In this document: piece after piece, positions 11,710 to 23,400 of the stretch
How the letters are laid out: each line of letters starts with the position of its first letter
How positions within the stretch are numbered: position 1 is the stretch's first letter
Assembly (NCBI GenBank): GCA_025738555.1
Contig: JAOVFP010000008.1
Span: 5,208,001 to 5,272,000 of the forward strand
Direction of reading: 5' to 3'
DNA from: Cyathus striatus
Taxonomy: Eukaryota; Basidiomycota; Agaricomycetes; Agaricales; Nidulariaceae
Length of the DNA: 64,000 bases
Program-made: the position numbers and the translations under genes
The notes under the pieces: generated by a model
Databases searched by the model: none
What the model was told of the DNA's origin: nothing
The model's input: only the letters and a program-made list of their open reading frames with translations

Positions 11710-12285
11710 TTGACTACTTATTCTTTCTTTTCAAGCCAAACCAGGCCACTGAACCAAGCAAATGGCTTTACTGCGCTGATTAGATAGATAATGTTTAAAT
11801 ATATCTTGGTGTATATACGGAATCTACATGGATATGTCAAATGCACATCAGTCATATGATAGTACATGTATATTGCATACGTACGCGCAATATATTCCAG
11901 GGTGAATTATGTGTACATACTTATGTCACCTAGTTTACTATAGTAGGCTGTTGAAGCTTGAGGCCTTGAGGTCAGGTTGAACTTGAGTTGAACGCTCCGA
12001 TTCGGGACTCGATAATTTCCTACGGATTACACGACCGTCAGAATCAGAGATTGCTTAGTGAGACTCTAACTTACGTAAAACTAGAGCACGAGCACGAGCA
12101 ACCTCAGGCCTCAGCGCTCACACGGCTCAGGTTCCGGGTACTGTGCTAGTGACGCAGTGCCAGCCTGCCAGGTGCGATCCTATTGAAGTACATATCCCGA
12201 TGGAACGAAAGTCGCTGGTGCCGTGACCTTGCTGTGACCCGTATTGATTCAGTACTATATCCCCCCTCTCCCCTACTACCATTTA

Positions 12286-12304
12286 GGATTGGGAAAGTCA
12301 ATCC
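12286..12304. promoter_or_regulatory. Inverted repeat GGATTG-N7-CAATCC in the TF3 promoter
   Basis: A perfect 6-bp dyad with a 7-base spacer lies about 120 bases upstream of the TF3 ATG and is unchanged in the TF4 promoter (24286-24304). The left arm also contains a CCAAT box on the minus strand. Its role as a binding site is inference only. Confidence 0.3.
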
Positions 12305-12426
12305 TCAGTATCGGTCGGAAAAAGCTTTTCATTATCATACAGACTACATAAAAAGAACTTGATCTAGCCCATAGGATCTCTTTGGGATCTCTAGATATAG
12401 TACTTAACACGCTGATTCGTCAGAAC

Positions 12427-15400
12427 ATGCCAGCAGCCAGGAACTCCACTTCAACACATAGCATCGTTAATCCAGTAGCAGCTCGCTCGAAGGTTAAGAA
12501 GCGGACACCGGGGGCATGTGACTTTTGCAAGAGAAAGAAAGGTATGTGTTATGATTGCAGTCTTGCAGATGTCAGGGAGCATAACTGTATATGAAATTTC
12601 CCTGTAGTACGATGTAAGTTTCTCCAAACTTAGTTATTGCGGATCATTCTCTCAGCTGTCAACATCTATGCACTGCAGGTGATAGCGCGGTCATGCCAGG
12701 GAATAGGTGCTCTAACTGTATAGTGGCTGGTAATGAGTGTACGCATGATGATGTTTTGAAAGTGAGTAGTCTGCAGATCGGATGAAACGTAATGCAAACT
12801 CATCCTTCAGACTATGAAAAATATGAGAGAGTATGATAAACATAATTTCACGGTTTAAGTCATTCTCATGTCTTCATAGATATGTAGATGTCCTGGAGCA
12901 ACGATTGAAAAAGATGGATGAAATATTAAATAAGGCACGTATACTAGTAACTGTATAAACATCGCTAACGATATTTTATTGGTGACGATTTGTTTTCTAG
13001 GCGATACCTGGGCTAGACTTATCAACTGTTGGATTGGAGCCCTTTCCAGAAGAGGCTGGAGATGAAGATACTCCAGTTGCTCGCAATGACGATGAATTAG
13101 ATGGAATGAATTCCAGGATGAAGAGCTTGTGCCTAAACCCCAAACAAAACTATTTTTCGGGTAAGTCTAGCGGCCACCAGCTTATCCAGACCGCACTGGA
13201 GGTCAAAGACGAGTATATTTCTGTACACGGATTACCCAACAAAGATAGATGGCTTCGCAAGCGGCTGGAATTCTGGGAAATACCATCGGTGAGTTATGTT
13301 GGTTTTGCTCGACGGCTGCTCTGGGTTGATGCTGATATTTACTATGGTACAGTGGATGACACCGCATCCAGAGACCGTCGAAGGTTTTCCGGTGTACATT
13401 TTTCCTGACAGTGATTTACTAGTATCATTGGTTGATGCATACTTTATACATATCAATCCCTATTTCCCCCTTCTTCATCGCCCCACATTCGAACGCTCCA
13501 TAGGAGACAAGGAACACCTTAGAGATCAGTTATTTGGTGGGACCGTTATGCTTGTCTGTGCTCTGGGATCAAGATTTTCGAATGACTCTCGAGTATTTGT
13601 GGATGGATCAGGTGCAGCCTCATCTGCTGGTTGGAAATGGTTTTGTCAAGTGAATGCCCTTCGAAAGTCACTTTTTAAGCGTACTTCATTGTACGAGTTG
13701 CAGTTATATGCTGTAAGAATCAATACTACTCTTTTAATACCCATCCATTTTCTTACCCTCTGTTGTGATAGCTGTCTATTATGTACATACAGACAACCCA
13801 AGTTCCTGATGGAGTATGGGTCCAGATTGGTATAGGACTTCGACTTGCACAAGAAGTCGGTGCTCATAGAAAACGAAAAACTCCATGTGGACGACCGAAT
13901 GCAGAGAATGAGCTATGGAAGCGCGCATTCTGGTGAGACTTATACTAATATAACGCCGTTACTCGCGGTATCTAAAATTTCGACTTCAAAGGGTCTTGCT
14001 ATGCCTTGATCGCCTCATAAGCTCCTATTCTGGTCGGCCTTGCTGCATTCAAGAAGACGAGTAAGTCTCTGGTGATATGTATTATTATTTCCAGTTACTG
14101 ATTTAATTTTACTAGTATTGATTTGGATCTTCCCGTTGATTGCGATGACGAATATTGGGATCAAGGATTCACGCAGCCTCTCGGAAAACCTTCAAAAATA
14201 TCGTTCTTTATTTACTACCTTAAATTAATGGATATCATGGCATATGCCATAAAAGCTATTGTCTGTGGTATCTTTCGTTATTCTGCTTAAAGCCTGACTG
14301 ACCTAATATTTTACCTAAAAGTACCCTATTAAGCGGTTGAACAGAATGCTTGGTAAACCTCTTCCGGAGCAGAAAATCATTCCGGACATTGACTCTACTA
14401 TGAATAGTTGGTTGAATTCGATTCCTATTCATTGTAGGTTATTAAACTTATATGATGTTCCTTCATATTGATTTTCGTTGTCCAAGTGCGATGGAATCCT
14501 AATTGCACGGACGATCTTCTTTTGAAGCAATCCGCTGCATTGCATGCATCGTATTATGATCTACAGATATTGGTCCATAGGCCATTCATTCCGTCTCCGC
14601 GACGAAACCCACGACCAAGTGCATTTCCATCTCTGGCTATTTGCACGAATGCTGCAAAACTGTGTTGTCACGTTCTTGAGTCTTTTCATAAACTAAATAC
14701 AGTACCTCTCCCACATCTTCAGGTACGTACGAATGAAGATTAACACCGAAAGATGTGTAGTGATATGTTGCTATGAAGGCAACAGTTATGCATGCCGCTA
14801 TTATTCTTCTATTGAGCATTTGGAGCGGCAAAAAATCAGGACTATCCCCCAATACTCAACGTGAGATGGAAGATGTTCAGAAGTGTATGAAGTATTTAAA
14901 ATCTGCGGAACAACGGTGCGTCTTTCTAAATAGTCAGTGAGTATTTCATTTATGTAGATCAACAAATTATTAGGTGGTGTTCAGCTGGAAGATATTAGTA
15001 AGACTCCGTAATCGCTATTTATAATGTTGGCTCGTGCTTACTATTTCTTTAACAGTGATGTTATAAGTGAACTTGCATTTGCAGGGGAGCTTTCTATTAA
15101 CATAGACTCTCCAAGCTCAGCTGCCACTACCGGTAGTCCTGCGCAATATCCGACTCCTTCTTCGGCTACTCCGGATTCTGCTCCATATTGCGAGGGTGAC
15201 CCACCCAATACGTCTTTTGTCCAATCAACGTTGCAACCACAGAACAACGGACCGGAATATTTGTTACCTGTATATTCGACGGAACTTGGAAGTTTACCCG
15301 TATATGGACAATTCGATTTTAATGATGTGACTTTCACAGCAAACCACGCTAACCAGAATTCATTTTCTACTCTGGTCGCATCTCCTGACCAAGACAATCT

Positions 15401-15746
15401 TAACGAAGATATTCCGATGGATAACTCAGAATTTATTACTAACGGATCTCAAAACCTTTTCTCGGCGGCAGACGACTTCGTCAGAAATGCGTTATTTGGC
15501 GGACAAGTAACACGCTCCAGTGATACCTCATTTTATTTTACATCGACATCATTTCCGAATCCCATCGGTGATGTCTCTGATGCTAACCTTGTAGAATACG
15601 GGGATCTGTCCTTATTATTTGGCTCTATGGGTGAGGGGAATACAAGCGATGTTATAGAGGAAACAACGTCTGCCGCAGCTTGTATTTTTGCAGCATATGA
15701 TCCTACCAAAGTCACACTTCAAAGCGGTGCTAGATTCTTTTTCTGA
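12427..15746 (+). CDS. TF3: Zn(II)2Cys6 transcription factor with fungal_trans domain
   Basis: Fifteen exons give 833 residues: 12427-12541, 12608-12613, 12679-12761, 12811-12830, 12880-12934, 13001-13288, 13353-13712, 13772-13932, 13992-14060, 14116-14260, 14322-14433, 14487-14722, 14779-14915, 14974-14997, 15056-15746. Zinc-cluster Cys are residues 31, 34, 41, 51, 54 and 61 (GACDFCKRKK then GNRCSNC), followed by a short coiled coil (REYVDVLEQRLKKMDEIL). The fungal_trans region has HINPYFPLLHRPTF, SAGWKWFCQV, ELWKRAFW and HRPFIPSP; the tail is disordered with YSTELGSLPVYGQF. Intron 5 (12935-13000) begins with GC where TF4 has GT. ATG 12427 was chosen because it aligns with TF2, TF4 and TF5; there is no in-frame ATG upstream in the exon. 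It is the sister of TF4. No frame-breaking lesion is seen. Confidence 0.9.
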
Positions 15747-17371
15747 GTTTAATGTCAAAATCATAGCTGTAAAAGTTCCTTACTTGTAGAATAGCTTTGA
15801 ACTATATGGCGTAATGTTCCAAATTGATACATGTTATCAGAAGTGGTACATGTTAAAACTATAATGGTTAACCATTACATGTTTGAAATCAGCAATTGGT
15901 ACATGTCTTCACTGCCATTCAGTGGGGTACTTAAAGGTACATCTTCTATTATAAATTTTTTTACATGTTTTCAGACTTGACTGCAAAGAGACAAGTCAAC
16001 CTCCCCCTGAATGCAGCTGCAATGGAGACTAAGTATATGTGATATGGACTTCAAAATTGAAGATGCTCAGGACTCAGTTCAGAATAAATTTACTTGTATT
16101 GTGAATCAGTTGATGACTTCCTGTAAGGATATAGCAGCATTTAGCGAGCTAAACTTTATTTAGAACTCCGATGCCGAGCTCCGGATCATGGTCTTGTCAT
16201 GTCTAGCTACCAGCTTAAGTCTGCTAAACATCGAAATATAGCGAGGCCTCCCAACCCCTCTCTATTTTGTTAAAGCTTCACTAAACCACTTTATTTATTA
16301 CCTCTTACCATTTTAGGGCGATTTATCAGCCTTTCCCCCATGGCATTCAGATCTGTTTGTTGTTGTACCGTGATTCCTCATTCAACAATGAATACCCCGC
16401 TACTAATCAGTAACTTTTATAGTTCAAGACATACAATACAATGCATTTATGCTAAGTGTGATCTAGAATTGGTAGTTGTAAACCACCATTTTAGCAAGTA
16501 GTAATAGAAAGTATGGAATTATGAAAATCATGGTAAAAACCGTTGAGAAAATCAATGTGAAGTAGCACAAAATGGAATAACTAATTAGTTGACCGCTAAA
16601 TTTTATACATGGCTGAGCATAGCAATGTTACAGAATAGCCAAGAAATAGACAAATCATGTGATCAATCAGGCCTTAAAATTATAGCTTGCTAAATTCTCT
16701 CTAAATCCTTACAGGAAGTCATCCAGTAGCTAGGCTGACTTTGATTACAGGTGGACTACCAATTAGAATGAAATGTATTGCTCTCAAAAGTTCAACATGT
16801 ACCACTCTGAAAATACAATATGTATCATTTTTTCATCACTTCAGGAAAAGATCAAGCATTACCTAATATGTGTGCCATAAAACTGATACATATTTTGAAA
16901 TCTATGTCAAGAATTTGGTACATGTTTTCTGATTAGATATGTTGCATGTTTTCAGAAGTGCCAGTACATATTGAAAATATCAATGGTTACATGTTTTTAT
17001 TTTGATATATCATATTATTATAGGTAGGTAGATGTTCAGTGGTTCAGGTGACTTTTGAATATCTAGATTAATGAAAAGTCTCTTGAAATTCTATCATCAA
17101 TAAGATACTTACTGGAGGCTTGAACAGCCAGATGTAAGTTTCATAAGCGAGGGACTGCCAACACCCATATATGTGCTCCAGCCCATCCTGAAGCAATGCT
17201 GTTGATGCTTAGTTGATGTATGACTATAGTGCAGCTTAATATTTCATATCGCAGTTCAATGGTAGTTGGGAAAAATCTGATTCTTAATGTACTTTCTTTT
17301 ATTTATAGCTTGCTTGAAAGAAGTTATACACCCCCGCCACTTTGAAGAACAAATAGAAATATTATGGGTAT
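15747..17371. other. Gene-free downstream flank of TF3 in unit A
   Basis: AT-rich sequence with many short matches to the pattern GGTACATGTT/TTACATGTTT. It is collinear with 27741-28735 except for the 612-base insertion at 16112-16723. No coding sequence is supported. Confidence 0.6.
16112..16723. mobile_element. MITE-like insertion private to unit A (612 bp)
   Basis: The ends are inverted repeats, GATGACTTCCTGTAAGGAT at the left and its reverse complement at the right, continuing imperfectly through ATTTAGC. Unit B near 28101 has no such sequence, so the insertion post-dates the duplication or was lost from B. There is no ORF. The target duplication is not clear-cut, so the superfamily is not assigned. 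Confidence 0.75.
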
Positions 17372-17708
17372 AATTTAAAATTAACTACAGTTCTCAATGC
17401 TTTTTCTGAGAATTCATTCTATTGTATATAACTTCCTGTAACTCATTGTTTTGTATTTTACATATATTTATTTTTGATAACCAAGTGCTGCTCCTGTTGT
17501 CTTATCCATATCATTAAAGTGCACTCTATAGTACCATTTACCATGGAAAGTTCAATTACAGCCTAGATCTACTTCAAACAGCCAGCAGCTTGCTTACTAT
17601 CAGCTTGAAAGAAATAGGCATCATGAAGCCTCCCATTCAAGTACACATAATCCAATCATTTTCCCCTTAACTATATGATGCTCCGATAATGTTCTTACAA
17701 GTTTAAAC

Positions 17709-18560
17709 CTATTTTTTTAGGAATACTTTCACACTTCCATGATGATTGTTAATGAAAGGAGTAGTGAGTATGTGTTGCACTCCCAATTGAATCATCATAT
17801 ATATTGCATCAGCCATAATTCTTCTATGGTGATGGCTAGGCGGCAGGTAGTCTGCAACAAATATGACCTTTCTAGACAATAAAAGCAGTAAAAAATCACC
17901 TCCGATGGGCCAAATGATATTTTGATCACCAATGACACAATTTTTATTTTCTTGTTCATGCATCTCTTTTTCTTTCCAGTTTACAGATGGAGTCCCAATG
18001 AGCTCTCCTGTCCGACAGAGAGAAATGGTAATATCTCCAATGAGAATATCCATACCATCTTTTTTCACTTCTCACCAGATAATTCTCACAGGACAATGCT
18101 CAACCAACAAAAAGTTTTCCTCCAACTTTGCCTCTTAATAAATGTAGCATAGTGTTACATTGAGGTTTTCTGATTTTCTGCCACTCTTCTCCATGCACTA
18201 TGGCACCAATTAAGTAGGCAAACTAAGTGCAAGATACTGAGTAAACTACTACTACCTTGGTAATAAGGATATGGAGGTTCTCCTAGCCATGGATAAACAC
18301 AGCCATCATTTAAGATTAAAGGAAAATAAGGTGTGTCTGACCATCTTGGTGGTGTCAGATGATGATATTAGGGTGATTTTTGAGTCATAGAAAATATTCT
18401 CCAGTTGTTTGATGTAATTCCAGTGGAAGGAATTGGTCATGCATATTTGTGCCATTGGTTAATCATTCAGAAAGTTCAGTGGTAAATATTTGTGAAAGAT
18501 GTTTTATGACCCACTGACATGAGTCAACTGCTTGTACTTATACAAGAGCAGTGTTTTTAT
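17709..18560 (-). pseudogene. Degraded copy of the unrecognised ORF at 11128-11709
   Basis: Collinear with the unit A ORF. A readable fragment near 17980-18068 keeps RTGELIGTPSVN (RTGELIGIPSVN in unit A). Upstream of it the frame is broken several times, while the TAA-ATG junction of unit A is still recognisable near 18310. It is clearly not functional. Confidence 0.5.
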
Positions 18561-18924
18561 TTGACTATTCTTTCTTTTAAAGCTAAAGTAACCAGGCAAA
18601 ACCAAGCAAATGGCTTTACTGCGCTGATTAGATAGATAATGTTTAAATATATCTTGGTATATATATGGAATCTGCACAGATATGTCAAATGCATTGACAT
18701 ATGTACATGCATTATATTCTAGGATGAATTACTATGTGTACATATACCTTGCTTATACCTTTACTATAGTAAGTAAGCTGTTGAAGCTTGAGCTTGAGGT
18801 TAGGTTGAATTTGGGTTGAACTTGAGGTGAGTGCTCTGATTTGGGACTCAATAATTTCCTAAAGATTACACGACCATCAGAATGACTCCAACTTATGTAA
18901 AAATAGAACATGAGCAACCTCAGC

Positions 18925-19932
18925 CCCAGTGAAAAAGCCATCTACTAGTATCTAATGACACATAGTGAGATATAAGCTCTATACACCATCTACTGTCATC
19001 TAGGAGCATATAGTCAAGAACTAAAACAAATTCTTGGCTGTTGCACACACTCAAATTCTTGACTTGTAGCCGAACTTTCCCTAAGCAGGTCCTTCAACCA
19101 TGCAAAGACTTTGGTAATTTTGGTTAGCATCCCCAATGTAAGTTCATCATTTCTCTAATTTAACTGTGGCACTTCTCACAGAATGACTTTCTTTCTTTCT
19201 CTCCCACCAACGTTACATGTGACTTCGCACATTTGCATTAAGTCCTCCCTTTCCCTTCAGATCTATTGTGTCTCAAACACAGCATCCAAATTGTTCGAGG
19301 CCAGGAGGAAGGAACACTTGTAAGTCACATCCCTTTCCATAAACCATGCCTTTTACACTGACTCAGATGTTTTGTCAGTGTCGTGGTCACCATATTGCTG
19401 TCAGAAGGAATCAAAATGAGTGGATGCAGGAATGTCGCTTTCGGTGGGAGTTGGGATGTGTTTGAGTTTGGCTGCAGCTGGTATGTGGTACATTGACTCT
19501 GGGTATATGCTTCATCACTGATGGTAGCCACATAGCAGATAGTATTACTGACATCTTGTGCATTCATGTAGTATGGTAGTAGTAGTGATTTAGTCCATAG
19601 GTAAATTAGATATGTATCTCTAGCTGCATACATAATACATTTTTATTGGTTTAAATATCCCTCTTCAAAGCATATTCAACAAGTATTAGCCTAAATAATA
19701 CAACTATATATACATAGATGAGATTAAGGTGCACCTATATGTTGCTAGATGTCACTAGATATTGCATATAGGGAAATCTGTCATTTTCTAAGTATTATAC
19801 TAGCCTAGATGAGCTTTGAGCATGCTAGAAAAAAATCTAAATATTCTTCTTTTTCTATGCCTATCTAGCGATAGCTAGTCCCTTGATGTTACTAGACCAG
19901 ACACAGCATCCTTAGATGGACTTTTGACTGGG
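18925..19932. mobile_element. MITE-like insertion 1 in unit B (about 1.0 kb)
   Basis: Terminal inverted repeats read CCCAGTGAAAAAGCCATCTA at the left; the reverse complement of the right end begins CCCAGTCAAAAGTCCATCTA. CCTCAGC occurs immediately outside both ends (18918-18924 and 19933-19939), fitting a 7-bp target duplication. Unit A lacks the element at the same point (12108-12122). Internal ORFs are short and have no recognisable product, so it is probably non-autonomous. Confidence 0.75.
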
Positions 19933-19967
19933 CCTCAGCGCTCATGCAGCTCAGGTTCCAAGTGCTA

Positions 19968-20412
19968 TGGTGCAAATCACTTAGTCACCACAACTTTTGT
20001 ACAAGGAAAAGTCACTTGATATTTCTCATGCAAAATAACCCCATTTTCTTATTCCTCTTGTAAAAATGCTTGTTTTGATGAACTGGATGGTTCTACTAAA
20101 CAGTTTGTCAAAATTCCCAAAACTGAGCGAGTTATATTTTTCACACATTCCAGATTTTGCCGAATTACCATATCGGGAAGGTAATTACTATAAATAGACA
20201 TGGTTAGTCATCATTCTTATGCTTAAAATTTGTGAGGAAGCTAGCATTTCACCTTACAATCTACTCTTTTGATGAAGTATCAATATCATACAGATATAAT
20301 ATACTCTTAAACCTTCAAAAAGATGAACAAAATCAGCCCAAAAATTTCAAAAAATTTCGTGGCCCAATTTTGCTGCTGTACAAAACTAGTGGTGACTAAG
20401 CAATCTGCACCA
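19968..20412. mobile_element. MITE-like insertion 2 in unit B, TA-flanked (445 bp)
   Basis: The left end TGGTGCAAATCACTTAGTCA pairs with the right end, whose reverse complement begins TGGTGCAGATTGCTTAGTCA; the inverted repeat continues through CCAC and TTTTGTACA. The dinucleotide TA flanks both ends (19966-19967, 20413-20414), as in Tc1/mariner-type insertions. Unit A shows the empty site GTGCTAGTGACGCAG near 12148. The interior is non-coding. Confidence 0.8.
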
Positions 20413-20417
20413 TAGTA

Positions 20418-23400
20418 TAGGCCTGTCCATGGGTCGATCCACCACAATCCATATCCAAATTACGGCTATCCATTGAATACAGATACAGATCGACAATTAA
20501 TACGGATTTCGGCTCCCATCTGTGCCAGATCCATGCTAGCGATTATATAATCAAAATTATTGTATTTACTTTATTTCAATATGCTGTATCTACCTCAGTT
20601 CTTAATCATATTTCATGATCTTTTTACTGTTGGACTCCTAATATTCAGGAGAGTAAATTTAGATAAACACAATACAGAATACATGTACAGGAAAAATGAA
20701 TAAAGTGAAATTTGTGCTACAATTACAAAATATTCCTCAGGTTTTAACAGTTACTCATGACTCACTATCACTACTTGTATCAGGTATGTTTCCCCAGTCA
20801 AAATCTTCTCCAGATGATGTTAAATCAGGATCAGCTACATTTTCAACCAGGCTGGAGTCTTGCTCAGCTGTAGTCACATCCATTTTGGCTGAGTTGTTGT
20901 TATTCTTGTTTGCCAGCATTGATGCAACCTTCTCAATGCCAGGAAAAAGAGGGCCATCAGACCAGGATCCAAGTGCCATTTTTGCTCTAAATGTGTTGGA
21001 GGTCATGCTGTGTTGCATAAAATTGATTTGTCAGCGACCAGTTGAAAATGCGCGTTCTGCATCCACACTGGAGGCTATGTAATATAATAAATTATATAAT
21101 TTAAATTCAAATGAATAATGACATACCAGGTGCACTGCAGTAGTCTAAAGCCATATGTGATACTGAAGGTCGACTTTTAGAAGTAAAAGTCCAGTACTTC
21201 AAATATCCTCCCATATCCTGTACATTATTCTCCTCCACCAATGGCTCACATAAATATACCTCAATGCTATCAGGTTTGAGCTTCTTCTTGGAGCCCCCAG
21301 CTTTACGTACAAATCAACCCAGAGATTTCTGAAAGTTACACATGAATATTATTTAATGAATAGAATAATATGAATAAAACCTGTGGCTCTGCATCATATG
21401 GTTCCTCATCTTCATTGGGTTTGTAACTTTCAGTCCACCGTTTGACAACCATGTCTTTGATCTCTTCAATTTGATCATCATCATAGTCGCGCTCCTTAAA
21501 CCAATCCAATTTTCGATCAGGACACATAACTATATTATGAATTAGAAGAAAATTAAACTTTACAGTATAAAAAACAACTCACCTATTGCAATATAATACA
21601 CCTCAGACTCTGAAGTCAAAATGGTGTATTTATCTATCATTAGCAATGCTGCTTTTGCAGCAACCTTCAGAATTAAGCGAATGCGGTTCTTCTTATCCAT
21701 TAGAATATCTGTAAGTGAAAGCCGGATGTCAAAAAAGATTGGCAAGACATCCATAATCAATGGAACATCTTTCTGAGAAAAGAGATCTGTTGCCTCTTTA
21801 AAAATCTAGAGTGAAATGTAAAAAAGACGTATGATTTAAAAATAAAAAAGTACTTCAAGAGCATCAATCAAATCCTTGAGAAGACTCCACTAATTAGCAG
21901 AAAGCTGGTAACTGGTGAGTCCATGCTTTGATATGGCGGTAATTTGCTCCACTTCCTTTTGGAAATATTTGCATGATAGTAGACACTGAAAATCGGAATT
22001 CCAGCAAGTAGCTACACATCGATCAAGAGTCCATTTTGATCCATCCAACTGATTATTCCTTTGGACCAATTGGTCAAACTCTTCACGCAATGTAGGAGAA
22101 TCATTGATGCAGCGAGCAAGGCCCAAAACCTGGAAATTAATGAGTACTTCAATAAAATTAGATTATTCCACTCACCTTTGACATCAACTGTAAGGCTTCC
22201 CTCATTTCAGCTGCTGGAACAACAACATTCTGCCTACCCATAATTTGAATAGCCTGATCATAAAGAGTAGCAGCAACTTCATGATTGTAAAGACCATGTC
22301 CATCATCATCTTCTGCTATTAAATCATTGATTTCAAGCTCCTCATTGATAATTTCATCAGCGTCTATATCTTCATACTCAACTACCAATCTATCATCAGA
22401 TATTTTGGTAGTCTTCTTTGAAGAACACTTTTTGAAAAAGAAAGACATGAAGCTCTAAATTGATTATATCAATAATATTCAAACTTAAATAGTATATTTA
22501 CCTTGGCAACAAGATTTAAAATATGAGCAGTGCAACGAACACGTGCTGATGTACCACGGAATGTTGGAATATACTGTGGCAAGATTTCAACTAGCTTGTT
22601 GCAATTACTGGCATTGTCCATACTAACAGATAGAAGCTAATAATGTGTTAAGTAAAGAATAAAAAATATAAACAATATGAATAATAGCATACAAGTTTTT
22701 CAATGCCATATTGCTTTAGACATGCAGCAAGTTCCTTAGCAAGATATTTTCCAGTGTGTTTTTGTTTTAATCTGAATTTTAGCTATTAGATTTATATTAA
22801 TATTTGCATAAAATAATATTTACCGAATAAAATCAAGAATAGCATGATGAATATCTCCATTCTCTACCTATACAATAACAAGCCCAAGAAACAATGCAGT
22901 GATTGGGGCAGTCCAGCCATCAAGAGCAATGTGAAATGTAGAATTGAGAAGCTGGTATTTAAATTATATGTTAGATCTCAGTAAATAAATGATAAATAAA
23001 AATCACCTGAAAGTACTGCTGAACATGAAGTGACATTGCTTTGAAAAGATGAATAGTGTCTCTTTGGATGGTGTTACGAGATGGTAGCTTGGTCCCTGGG
23101 CGTAGCATTTGAACCTGCATCTGATAAAATTTGTCATTGACCATATTAAAAGGCTGCATACTATCTGCACACTGAAGAACCAGAAGAGTTTGGTGGTTTA
23201 TTGGAGAGTATGGAATGGTGGGGACTGATGATAGTGTAGATGAATCTGTCTCATCTTCCTGAATTTTTTCACAACTCTCCATACCAGTCTTTAAATTCTT
23301 TGTACTATGGTCGGTATCCATATGCCCTCGACATTGAGCATTATGCAATTTAGGACCAGGTCATGTTTTGCATGTGAAGATAAAGAAAATCTTGCAGTGT

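Larger units (their letters stand above)
10545..17371 (+). repeat. Tandem segmental duplication, unit A (intergenic + TF3 + downstream)
   Basis: Sequence from the last roughly 35 coding bases of TF2 through the intergenic region, TF3 and its downstream flank recurs as unit B (17372-28735) in the same order and orientation. Coding parts look about 95% identical by eye and the flanks somewhat less. Unit A carries one private insertion (16112-16723) and retains empty sites for the three insertions of unit B. Boundaries are accurate to within tens of bases only. Confidence 0.85.

Noticed and set aside
19325..19633. 102-codon minus-strand ORF in MITE 1
   Set aside because: Low-complexity Thr/Ser/Gln-rich translation with no homologue recognised; likely chance in an AT-rich element.
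20696..21082. 128-codon + ORF
   Set aside because: It is the exact antisense of the hAT transposase C-terminus.
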